This document shows positions 1 through 6,205 of a stretch of 11,094 nt of DNA, one piece after another. Source of the stretch: Proteobacteria bacterium UBA6729 (GTDB lineage Bacteria > Pseudomonadota > Gammaproteobacteria > Porifericomitales > Porifericomitaceae); NCBI GenBank assembly GCA_002454015.1, contig DKIB01000067.1, positions 16,854-27,947 on the forward strand, in the 5' to 3' direction. How positions within the stretch are numbered: position 1 is the stretch's first letter; each line of letters starts with the position of its first letter. The notes under the pieces are model-generated. The model searched no databases, was not told the DNA's origin, and was given only the letters and a program-made list of their open reading frames with translations. The translations under genes and the position numbers were made by a program.

Positions 1-508
1 GGGCGGCAATGGCCGCAATGGCATTGCGATACAGTTCAGTGACCTTGCCCCGCGCCTGCAGTACCGTGGTCCGCTGCGCCAGTGCTGCCCGGTCGGTGCC
101 CAACGGGGCCAGCTCGGTCAGGGTCTTGTCAAAGGCGGCCAGACCAAAGTCCTGGTGGGGCAGGGCCTGTTCCAGCAGGGCACGAATCTGCAGGCGGTTC
201 CGGGCCACTACATCAGCCCGGCGGGGATCACTGGTATCCACCAGAAAGTAGATGCTGCTGCGCTCGGCATCGGCAGGGTAGGGACCGGAATCCTGCAGCG
301 CCAGCGGTAGCAGGGCAGCCCCGCCGAGGACCGCGTGGATGCGGGGGGCCGCTGGTGCCGTGGCGTGGATGGCCCGGTAGCTGCAATGCAACTCGGGGAG
401 GCTCTGTATGCAGCGCAATTCCCACGGGGGCACACGCAGCGGTACCGCCTGTAACAGCAGGGGGAGAGCGCACAGCGCTGCACACAGGCGGATTTGCAGG
501 CCCCTCAT
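1..508 (-). CDS. Secreted VWA-domain protein, N-terminal part (runs off the window start)
   Basis: The reading frame opens at an ATG at 508-506 and stays open for 169 codons to the window edge, so only the N-terminal part is present. The start overlaps the stop codon of the upstream gene as ATGA (505-508), which implies translational coupling. Residues 1-25 look like a signal peptide: Arg at 2 and 7, then a Leu/Ala/Cys-rich core. A VWA-like fold follows from about residue 86: a hydrophobic strand ending in DTSDP (91-95), a helix (103-116), the strand FGLAAF (121-126), and VTELY (157-161) in the position of the conserved metal-site Thr. The metal-site motif DxSxS is imperfect, with Pro95 at the third position. 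VWA domains bind protein partners; here a periplasmic role next to the channel genes is inferred. Cys33 and Cys42 could form a disulfide. The ligand and C-terminal domains cannot be seen. Confidence 0.75.
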   Translation of the reverse strand, partial: MRGLQIRLCAALCALPLLLQAVPLRVPPWELRCIQSLPELHCSYRAIHATAPAAPRIHAVLGGAALLPLALQDSGPYPADAERSSIYFLVDTSDPRRADVVARNRLQIRALLEQALPHQDFGLAAFDKTLTELAPLGTDRAALAQRTTVLQARGKVTELYRNAIAAIAA

Positions 509-1023
509 TTCTCTGCCGGAAACAGCGGGTCAGGGGGGTCATAAAAAACGACAGGCACGGATTCCTGCCCAAATCCGGAACGATCTTCAACCATGACCCG
601 GTTGCCGTCGGGTTCCCGGTACTCGCCCAGTTGGCGTATGCCCCGACCGATCTTTTTGGCAGCCGCCAGGGAGGCCTTATGCAGTGCCGTATCGTAGGGA
701 AGTTCGTAGGCACGAGGGGCGGCCCGCAAAACCGGGGGCCTCAGCCACAGGTATATGTTCCCGGCATGTCCGGTGCGCTTGTCCGGTTCCTGCACATGTA
801 CAGCCACCAGCTCAAAATACTGCGGCGGTACCCGTTCTGTCGGCCAGCCCAGCATCCCCTTTATGGACAGATAACAGACGATGTAGAACACGGCGCTGAC
901 TACCACGGCAAAGGTCTTCACCAGCCAGTGCCAGCGACTTCTCAGATTCAGGCTGAGCAGCAGTACCGCCAGGGCAGCATAGGCCAGGGTCAGGCCCAGG
1001 ATTCCCAATATTTGTGCAGACAT
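505..1023 (-). CDS. Two-span membrane protein of unknown function
   Basis: I do not recognise this 172-residue protein. Two hydrophobic helices lie at about residues 4-26 and 33-54, joined by a short basic loop (LRSRWHW) that suggests both ends face the periplasm. The remaining residues (about 60-172) form a soluble domain rich in Pro, Tyr and charged residues. Local motifs that could be conserved are VQEPDKRTG (77-85), IYLWLRPP (90-97) and PRAYELPYD (103-111). No cysteine pair or catalytic signature is obvious. It starts 5 bp after the stop of the ExbD-like gene, and its stop overlaps the VWA gene start, so it is the third gene of the operon. An accessory subunit or adaptor linking the channel complex to the secreted VWA protein is a plausible role, but this is inference from position and topology only. 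Confidence 0.85.
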   Translation of the reverse strand: MSAQILGILGLTLAYAALAVLLLSLNLRSRWHWLVKTFAVVVSAVFYIVCYLSIKGMLGWPTERVPPQYFELVAVHVQEPDKRTGHAGNIYLWLRPPVLRAAPRAYELPYDTALHKASLAAAKKIGRGIRQLGEYREPDGNRVMVEDRSGFGQESVPVVFYDPPDPLFPAEK

Positions 1024-1028
1024 GATGA

Positions 1029-1625
1029 CTAACTCATGAATACCAGCGACTTGGGCAACTGATTGATCTCGGAGATCTCCCCGTCCGGGCCGATGTAAAA
1101 CCGCAGTATGGTGACTTCATCTCCTTGTTTTTGCAGGGTCTCTTCCGCGTAATAGACCACCTTCAGGGACGGATTGATCTTGACCAGGCGGTACTTTACC
1201 GACACCGCCCGACCCGTTTCAGATGCATAATAATGCAGGTTGACTACGTACTCTCCCTGTTGTACGCCGCGTATGGTCAGCACCTCCTGATTCAGCGGGT
1301 TCTCTACCTCCCGCCCGTTTATGCGGAGGGTATCGTTGAGCATGCCCCGGTCGTCCCGGTCCAGGTGTAACAGGCCTGCTTCCGGATTGCGAAACCACAC
1401 CACACGACCCTCCGGGTCCTCCACCCAGGTATCGATATCGTCCGGGCTGGCATCCTCCCAGGTGACCGTCAGGATGTACTCTGCCTTCGGGTCGATGATG
1501 CCACTTTTGGCCTCGGGGTTCATGAACATAATCGCGACCATAAACAAAAAGGTGAAGCCCAGCAGGGCATTGAACAGCAGGTCGGTGAAGGGATCCGTCC
1601 TCCCGCGTTGCCAGGGGCGCTGCAT
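1029..1625 (-). CDS. ExbD/TolR/MotB-like membrane-anchored protein with beta-rich periplasmic domain
   Basis: The 198-residue protein has a short basic cytoplasmic N-terminus, one membrane helix (about 16-35) and a periplasmic domain. Asp15, in FTDLL at the membrane entry, sits where ExbD, TolR and MotB carry their essential proton-accepting Asp. Together with the adjacent channel gene this supports a stator B-subunit role. The periplasmic part is not the ExbD/TolR fold and shows no OmpA-type peptidoglycan domain. Residues 51-95 contain a strand, then DDIDTWVEDPEGRVVWF, resembling the D-x-D-x-x-V-x-x-P-x-G strand pattern of DUF2135/YfaP-type beta-sandwich domains. Residues 120-180 continue as alternating strands. 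The best reading is a proton-channel partner with a beta-sandwich sensor or ligand-binding head. The gene begins 7 bp after the channel gene; no strong Shine-Dalgarno is visible. Confidence 0.8.
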   Translation of the reverse strand: MQRPWQRGRTDPFTDLLFNALLGFTFLFMVAIMFMNPEAKSGIIDPKAEYILTVTWEDASPDDIDTWVEDPEGRVVWFRNPEAGLLHLDRDDRGMLNDTLRINGREVENPLNQEVLTIRGVQQGEYVVNLHYYASETGRAVSVKYRLVKINPSLKVVYYAEETLQKQGDEVTILRFYIGPDGEISEINQLPKSLVFMS

Positions 1626-1632
1626 GAATCGC

Positions 1633-2385
1633 TCAGCCCGGAGTCGGCACGGGGGTCGCCGGGGTGCCCACCAGTCGCCCGGTCAGTTCCATAACCCGGT
1701 CGGCATGACGATCCACCAGATAATACTGCATGGACAGCATCATGCTCGCGAGCAGTCCGGCCAGCGTGGTATAGAGGGCCGTTGCCATCCCTGAACTCAT
1801 ATCCAGCAGGATCTTGCGTACCGCTTCTACCCCCGGGGGGCCCACATCGATCACGGCACCCAGCATGAGGATAAACCCGATGATCGTCCCCAACAGGCCC
1901 AGACGAATCATGGACTCCGACACATACCAGCCGACCTCCTGTCCTCCCTTGATTTCGCTGCTCAGGATTTCCAGCAGTTCGCGACGGGCCTCCGGGAAGC
2001 AGAGCAGCTCTGCAGCCGAGCGGGTGATGCGCGTGACCGGCATCCGGGCCTCGCCCACGGCCACCGTATCCCCCGCCGGAACCAACCTGCCCGGGTGAGC
2101 ATCCCGCCAGTGCCATGCCGCCTCAGCCTGGCTGAGCAGGGTGGATATGCTCAGGGCACGCATCCCACAGTGCCCGGTCATCACCACGAACAGAGCGGAG
2201 ATCAGCCAGGACAGATAACTGCGATCACTGCTGAACAGCAGCTGCAACAGCCCCTCATGCCAGGCCACAAAGGCCAGCAGCACAAAGATCCCGAGCAGAA
2301 TCAGCCATTCCAGCAGGGTTTGGTGCATCGATACTGCATCCGGGTGGCACGCAGACGGTACGGCAGTAGAGACGGGTGCAGACAT
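1633..2385 (-). CDS. MotA/TolQ/ExbB-family proton channel protein
   Basis: This 250-residue protein has hydrophobic segments at about residues 25-42, 57-71, 160-178 and 197-219. The last two carry the family core: RLGLLGTIIGFILMLGA (161-177), then MATALYTTLAGLLASMM (200-216), with small residues and Thr facing the pore as in ExbB/TolQ. Between helices 2 and 3 is a roughly 90-residue cytoplasmic region. These proteins form pentamers around a dimer of the ExbD/TolR/MotB partner and use ion flow to move it; the next gene encodes such a partner. The start is uncertain. The -10 element at 2393-2401 would place the transcript start near base 2386, making the first ATG leaderless. Met20 (ATG at 2328-2326) lies just before the first helix and is a credible alternative. 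The C-terminus is Pro/Thr-rich. Confidence 0.9.
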   Translation of the reverse strand: MSAPVSTAVPSACHPDAVSMHQTLLEWLILLGIFVLLAFVAWHEGLLQLLFSSDRSYLSWLISALFVVMTGHCGMRALSISTLLSQAEAAWHWRDAHPGRLVPAGDTVAVGEARMPVTRITRSAAELLCFPEARRELLEILSSEIKGGQEVGWYVSESMIRLGLLGTIIGFILMLGAVIDVGPPGVEAVRKILLDMSSGMATALYTTLAGLLASMMLSMQYYLVDRHADRVMELTGRLVGTPATPVPTPG

Positions 2386-2390
2386 GCGGC

Positions 2391-2417
2391 GGATTATACC
2401 ACCCGATTATGGTATCC
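2391..2417. promoter_or_regulatory. Inverted-repeat operator candidate in the divergent promoter region
   Basis: A perfect 6-bp inverted repeat, ATACCA (2396-2401) and TGGTAT (2410-2415), is separated by 8 bp. It is flanked by GGAT (2391-2394) and ATCC (2414-2417), which extend the symmetry imperfectly. Each arm contains part of an extended -10 element, one facing each way. A protein bound here would affect both the channel operon and the glycerate kinase operon. Alternatively the symmetry is only the by-product of two similar promoters placed back to back. Confidence 0.45.
2393..2401 (-). promoter_or_regulatory. Extended -10 promoter of the channel/VWA operon
   Basis: Read on the minus strand this is TGGTATAAT: a perfect -10 hexamer with the TGn extension, at 2398-2393 and 2401-2399. 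No good -35 is visible 16-18 bp upstream, which is normal for extended -10 promoters. The predicted start of transcription is about base 2386, next to the first ATG of the channel gene. Confidence 0.6.
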
Positions 2418-2418
2418 T
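2410..2418 (+). promoter_or_regulatory. Possible extended -10 promoter for the glycerate kinase operon
   Basis: TGGTATCCT has the TGn extension and four of six -10 matches. It lies 63 bp before the glycerate kinase ATG, and no convincing -35 is present. It is weaker than the opposite-facing element and is supported mainly by position. Confidence 0.35.
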
Positions 2419-2481
2419 GCCACACCGGACGTGCCCTCGCAGGCACGCCACGCACTGCTCTGCGCATGACAGACTGGACTC

Positions 2482-3627
2482 ATGAAGATCGTTATTGCCC
2501 CGGACTCATTCAAGGGCAGCCTGGGAGCTGCCGCAGCGGCCCGCGCCATGCAGCGTGGGGTATTGCGGGCCCTGCCACGCGCCCGCTGTGTACAGCTGCC
2601 CATGGCGGATGGCGGGGAAGGTACGGCTGCGGTACTGCGTGCCGCGGTGGGCGGGCGTTGGGTACAGGCAACGGCCATGGACCCATTGGGCAGGCCTGTC
2701 CGCACCCGTTATGCCCTGCTGGAGGATGGCAGTGCCGTCATTGAGATGGCAGCGGCCTCGGGACTGACCCGACTGGGCAGGGCGGAGCGCAATCCCCTGC
2801 GGACTACCAGCTACGGTACCGGGCTGCTGGTGGCCCACGCCCTGCAACGCGGGGTACGACGCATTATTCTGGGTATCGGGGGTTCGGCTACCAACGATGC
2901 CGGGGCAGGGCTGTTGCAGTCTCTGGGGGTATCCCTGCGGGGCGCCGGGGGGCGCCTGCTTGCTGCACCCGCCTCCGGAGGCATGCTGCACCGGGTCACC
3001 GCGCTGGACCACTCCGGCCTGCACAGGGGTCTGCGCGGCACCCGCCTGCTGGTAGCCTGCGATGTGGACAATCCGCTCTGTGGCCCCCGCGGGGCCTCCA
3101 GGGTATACGCCCCACAAAAAGGCGCAACCCCGGCAGTGGCAGACAGACTGGACCGCAATCTGCGTCACTTTGGCCAGCTGCTGGAACGCGACTTCGCCTG
3201 CCGGGTAGTCTCCCGACCCGGGGCCGGGGCGGCCGGAGGGACAGGGGCAGCCCTGCTGGCCCTGGGGGCGCGCATACAGCCCGGAGCCGCATTGGTTGCC
3301 CGGGCTGCAGGCCTTGCGGAACAGTTGGGCGACGCGGCCCTGGTGTTGACCGGAGAGGGGCGCATAGACCGCCAGACCCCCTGTGGTAAAGTACCCGCGG
3401 GCGTGGCACGGGTAGCACGTCGTTTTCGGGTGCCCATCATCGCCATAGGCGGCTCTCTGGGGGAAGGGGCTCAACTGGTATATCAGCAGGGCATCGCGGG
3501 CCTGGAGTCCTCGGTCGTGCGTGCCATGGGGCCGGACGAGCTCCTGCAGGGAGCCGCCGGCAGGCTTGCCCTGGCAACTGAACGCGCCCTGCGCCTGGTG
3601 CACATCGGCCTGCGTATGCGGGCCTGA
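2482..3627 (+). CDS. garK: Glycerate kinase, type I (GarK/GlxK family)
   Basis: This enzyme transfers phosphate from ATP to D-glycerate, in this family usually giving 2-phosphoglycerate that feeds lower glycolysis. The 381 residues match the family's usual length. Hallmarks seen in order are DSFKGSL (8-14), ADGGEGT (42-48), GIGGSATNDAGAG (131-143), CDVDNPLCGP (193-202), the Gly-rich stretch 246-256, TGEGRID (290-296) and TPCGKVP (299-305). The start is the first ATG; upstream there is only a weak GGA as Shine-Dalgarno. It is the first gene of a plus-strand run followed by a short-chain dehydrogenase and an ABC exporter. No other photorespiratory or glyoxylate gene lies in the window, so its pathway (glycolate, serine or galactarate breakdown) cannot be told. 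The choice between the paralogue names garK and glxK is arbitrary; the enzyme family is clear. Confidence 0.93.
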   Translation: MKIVIAPDSFKGSLGAAAAARAMQRGVLRALPRARCVQLPMADGGEGTAAVLRAAVGGRWVQATAMDPLGRPVRTRYALLEDGSAVIEMAAASGLTRLGRAERNPLRTTSYGTGLLVAHALQRGVRRIILGIGGSATNDAGAGLLQSLGVSLRGAGGRLLAAPASGGMLHRVTALDHSGLHRGLRGTRLLVACDVDNPLCGPRGASRVYAPQKGATPAVADRLDRNLRHFGQLLERDFACRVVSRPGAGAAGGTGAALLALGARIQPGAALVARAAGLAEQLGDAALVLTGEGRIDRQTPCGKVPAGVARVARRFRVPIIAIGGSLGEGAQLVYQQGIAGLESSVVRAMGPDELLQGAAGRLALATERALRLVHIGLRMRA

Positions 3628-3659
3628 AGCCGGATGCGGCAAAGTTGCAGGGAACAAAG

Positions 3660-3664
3660 AGGAG
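3660..3664 (+). promoter_or_regulatory. Shine-Dalgarno fixing the dehydrogenase start
   Basis: AGGAG lies 7 bp before the ATG at 3672. It favours that start over the in-frame ATG at 3645, which would add nine residues and place this site inside the coding sequence. Confidence 0.75.
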
Positions 3665-3671
3665 AGAAGCT

Positions 3672-4445
3672 ATGCAGCAAAGAGTACTGATCACCGGCGC
3701 ATCCACGGGCATAGGCCATGCGCTGGCCCGGGAATGCGCCGCCCACGGACATGATCTGGTCATCGTGGCCCGTTCCGGCGAGCGCCTGCAACAGGTCGCC
3801 CACGAACTTGCAGAGCGCTATGGGCGGCAGGTGGAACCCCGGGTTTGCGACCTGGCCAGACCGGAGGCCCCTGAGGCGCTGGTGGCCTGGCTCAGGGAAC
3901 GCGAGTTCATCGTGGAGACCCTGATCAACAACGCCGGCATCGGTTTGTCAGGCCCCTTTCAGGAACAGGAGGTAGAGCAACTTCTGGGCATGTTGCAACT
4001 GAACATCCTCAGCCTGACCCTGCTGACCCGACGGCTGTTGCCGCAGATGCTGGAACGCCGGCAGGGTCGCATCCTGAATGTGGGCTCCCTGGCTGGTTTT
4101 CTGCCTGGACCCTGGATGGCGGTGTACTCTGCCAGCAAGGCCTACGTGAACTCGTTCAGCGAGGCCCTGGTGGAGGAACTCCGGGGCACCGGCGTCAGCG
4201 TCAGCTGTCTGTGCCCGGGGGCAACCCGTACCCCGTTCGTAGACAAGTCCGGGATGGGGCACAGCCTGTTGTTTAAACTCCTGCCCATGGACCCGGCCAG
4301 CGTGGCCCGTATCGGCTATCGCGCCCTGTACAGCGGGCGGCCTCTGGTTCTGGCGGGGCTGCGCAATCTGCTGGTGGCACAATCCTTTCGTGTCACTCCG
4401 CGGGCCCTGGTGCGGCGCATTTCAGCAATGCTCAATCGGACTTGA
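3672..4445 (+). CDS. Short-chain dehydrogenase/reductase (classical SDR)
   Basis: This 257-residue NAD(P)-dependent oxidoreductase has a complete classical SDR set: the nucleotide-binding TGASTGIG (8-15), NNAG (86-89), Asn111, Ser139, and the catalytic Tyr152 and Lys156 in YSASK. After the second strand the residues ARSGERL (33-39) include Arg34, which often goes with NADP(H) preference. The C-terminal tail (about 205-257, with GRPLVLAGLRN and a TPRALVRRI stretch) resembles the DltE/YqjQ-like group of SDRs that act on lipid-like or otherwise unknown substrates; this is family resemblance, and the substrate cannot be assigned. The gene lies 44 bp after the glycerate kinase and overlaps the next gene by 4 bp (TTGA), so it is probably co-transcribed with both. 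The start is set by the AGGAG at 3660. Confidence 0.92.
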   Translation: MQQRVLITGASTGIGHALARECAAHGHDLVIVARSGERLQQVAHELAERYGRQVEPRVCDLARPEAPEALVAWLREREFIVETLINNAGIGLSGPFQEQEVEQLLGMLQLNILSLTLLTRRLLPQMLERRQGRILNVGSLAGFLPGPWMAVYSASKAYVNSFSEALVEELRGTGVSVSCLCPGATRTPFVDKSGMGHSLLFKLLPMDPASVARIGYRALYSGRPLVLAGLRNLLVAQSFRVTPRALVRRISAMLNRT

Positions 4446-6202
4446 GACCCGGCCAGGCGCAATCCGGCCCGGGAGGGCTGCTGCCCCTGTGGGCGTTGCG
4501 TGGCTTTCTGGCACCTCACCGGGCCGTGATGCTGTCCGCCCTGCTGGCCCTGCTGGGTGCGGTCGCCGCCACCCTGGCATTGCCTGTAGGCATACGCAGC
4601 CTGGTTGAGGCGGAGGGTACGGGCAGCCGGGTATTTCTGGCCCTGGCTGCCATCGCCCTGTTGCTGGCCGTCTGTTCGGCACTGCGTTACTACCTGGTGA
4701 CCTGGCTGGGGGAACGGGTCAGCACCGAACTGCGTAAAAAACTCTACGCCACGGTTATAGGTATGGGGCCGAGTTTTCATCTGCGTCACCCGAGCGGTGA
4801 ATTGCTGTCCAGACTGGGCAATGACGCCATGCTGGTGCAGAATGTACTGACCAGTATGGTCCCGGTGGCGCTACGCAACCTGCTGCTGCTGGTGGGCAGC
4901 CTGATCATGATGCTGGTCAGCAGCCCCGTGCAGGGCATCCAGGTGCTGCTGCTGGTGCCCATCGTGGTCGCACCGATCATCCTGCTGGGGCGGCGGGTAC
5001 GGGGCTTTTCCCGACTGAGCCAGGACTGTCTGGCCAGCTCCTCCGGCTTTGCCGGCGAGACCCTGGCGGGTCTGCAGACCGTCCAGGCCTACAACCTGGA
5101 GCAGCACTGCACAGAGCGCTATGCCACCCTGAGCGAACGCTCCTTTCATGCGGCCCGGGCCCGCAGTCGTTACCGTGCCCTGCTGACCGGACTGGCCATC
5201 CTGCTGGTCGCCATAGCCGTGCTCGGGGTACTGTGGAGCGGGGCGCGTGAGGTGGCGGCCGGGGACATGAGCGGGGGCGCCTTGGGGCAGTTCCTGCTGT
5301 ATGCCGTGCTGCTGACTGCTGCTATCGGCGGGATCAGTGAGGTCTGGGGGGAGCTGCAACGGGCAGCAGGGGCTGCCGAACGCCTGCAATCCCTGTTGCA
5401 GGCCCGGCCTGAAGTGCGTACCCCGACCCGACCCCGGCACCTGCCGGAGCCGGGCTCGGGCAGGGTGGAGTTCCGGCAGGTAGGCTTTTGCTACCCGAAT
5501 CGACCGGAACGGCAGGTCCTGGACAACTTCACGCTGCAGACAGAGCCGGGAACTACGGTGGCCCTGGTCGGACCTACCGGGGCAGGCAAGAGCACGGTGT
5601 TTCGTCTGCTGCTGCGGTTTTTCGAGATCCATATCGGCACTATCCTGCTGGATGGGGTGGATATATGCACGGTAGCCCCCGCCGAGGTGCGCGCCCGCAT
5701 CGGCTTGGTGCCGCAGGAAACCGTCCTGTTTTCAGGCAGCATTCTGGATAACATCCGCTGCGGTCGGCTGGATGCAGGGGAGGGTGCGGCCCTGCAGGCC
5801 GGCAGGCTCGCCGGGCTGGAGAGTTTCGTGCTGTCCCTGCCGGAAGGGTACGATACCCGGCTCGGCGAGCGCGGCACCGGACTGTCAGGCGGACAGCAGC
5901 AATGCATTGCCATGGCCCGGGCGATCCTGAAGGCCCCCTGCATCCTGCTGCTTGATGAGGCCACCAGTGCCCTCGATGCAGAAAGCGAGCACTTGGTGCA
6001 GAACGCCCTGGCGCAGCTGAGTCAGGGACGCACCACGCTGATCATCGCCCACCGACTGTCCACGGTGCGCCGTGCAGACCGCATAGTAGTCCTGGAGCAG
6101 GGCCATATTGAGGCGATAGGCACGCACCAGGAGTTGCTGGACAGCAACCCCCTGTACGCCCGCCTGGCCCGATTCCAGTTGCTGTCCGATGCTGTGCTCT
6201 GA
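4442..6202 (+). CDS. ABC exporter half-transporter, MsbA-like (fused membrane and ATPase domains)
   Basis: This 586-residue protein has an N-terminal six-helix export domain (helices near 28-50, 63-85, 140-160, 163-183, 249-268, 283-300) and a C-terminal ATPase. ATPase motifs are A-loop Tyr351, Walker A GPTGAGKS (377-384), Q-loop Gln425, signature LSGGQ (481-485), Walker B ILLLDE (501-506), D-loop SALD (509-512) and H-loop His537. It should work as a homodimer exporting a lipid or hydrophobic substrate; the nearest group is the proteobacterial MsbA-related exporters. The signature is followed by QQ (486-487) where most family members have RQ. The start is a TTG overlapping the preceding TGA. 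The next in-frame start codons are TTG at 4496, GTG at 4526 and ATG at 4529; the last two would cut into the first helix. Weak initiation by reinitiation is likely. Confidence 0.92.
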   Translation: MRPGQAQSGPGGLLPLWALRGFLAPHRAVMLSALLALLGAVAATLALPVGIRSLVEAEGTGSRVFLALAAIALLLAVCSALRYYLVTWLGERVSTELRKKLYATVIGMGPSFHLRHPSGELLSRLGNDAMLVQNVLTSMVPVALRNLLLLVGSLIMMLVSSPVQGIQVLLLVPIVVAPIILLGRRVRGFSRLSQDCLASSSGFAGETLAGLQTVQAYNLEQHCTERYATLSERSFHAARARSRYRALLTGLAILLVAIAVLGVLWSGAREVAAGDMSGGALGQFLLYAVLLTAAIGGISEVWGELQRAAGAAERLQSLLQARPEVRTPTRPRHLPEPGSGRVEFRQVGFCYPNRPERQVLDNFTLQTEPGTTVALVGPTGAGKSTVFRLLLRFFEIHIGTILLDGVDICTVAPAEVRARIGLVPQETVLFSGSILDNIRCGRLDAGEGAALQAGRLAGLESFVLSLPEGYDTRLGERGTGLSGGQQQCIAMARAILKAPCILLLDEATSALDAESEHLVQNALAQLSQGRTTLIIAHRLSTVRRADRIVVLEQGHIEAIGTHQELLDSNPLYARLARFQLLSDAVL

Positions 6203-6205
6203 GCC

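Noticed and set aside
82..1032. Long plus-strand open frame of 316 codons opposite the VWA and two-span genes
   Set aside because: It is the antisense shadow of GC-rich minus-strand genes: no domain, Gly/Pro/Arg-rich composition, and the minus frames show signal peptide, membrane helices and VWA motifs with operon-like spacing.
1..2385. Zorya-type anti-phage defence for the channel operon
   Set aside because: The channel pair is of the same broad superfamily as ZorA/ZorB. However, the channel lacks a long ZorA-type cytoplasmic tail, the partner lacks an OmpA domain, and no helicase or nuclease partner gene is seen.
3220..3247. Possible G-quadruplex in the glycerate kinase gene
   Set aside because: The four G-tracts are spaced 2, 8 and 3, just outside the usual loop limit of 7. 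They encode an ordinary Gly-rich loop, and similar G-runs are common in this GC-rich sequence.
2506..3657. Minus-strand frame of 383 codons opposite the glycerate kinase
   Set aside because: The plus frame contains every glycerate kinase motif; the minus frame has low-complexity composition and no family features.
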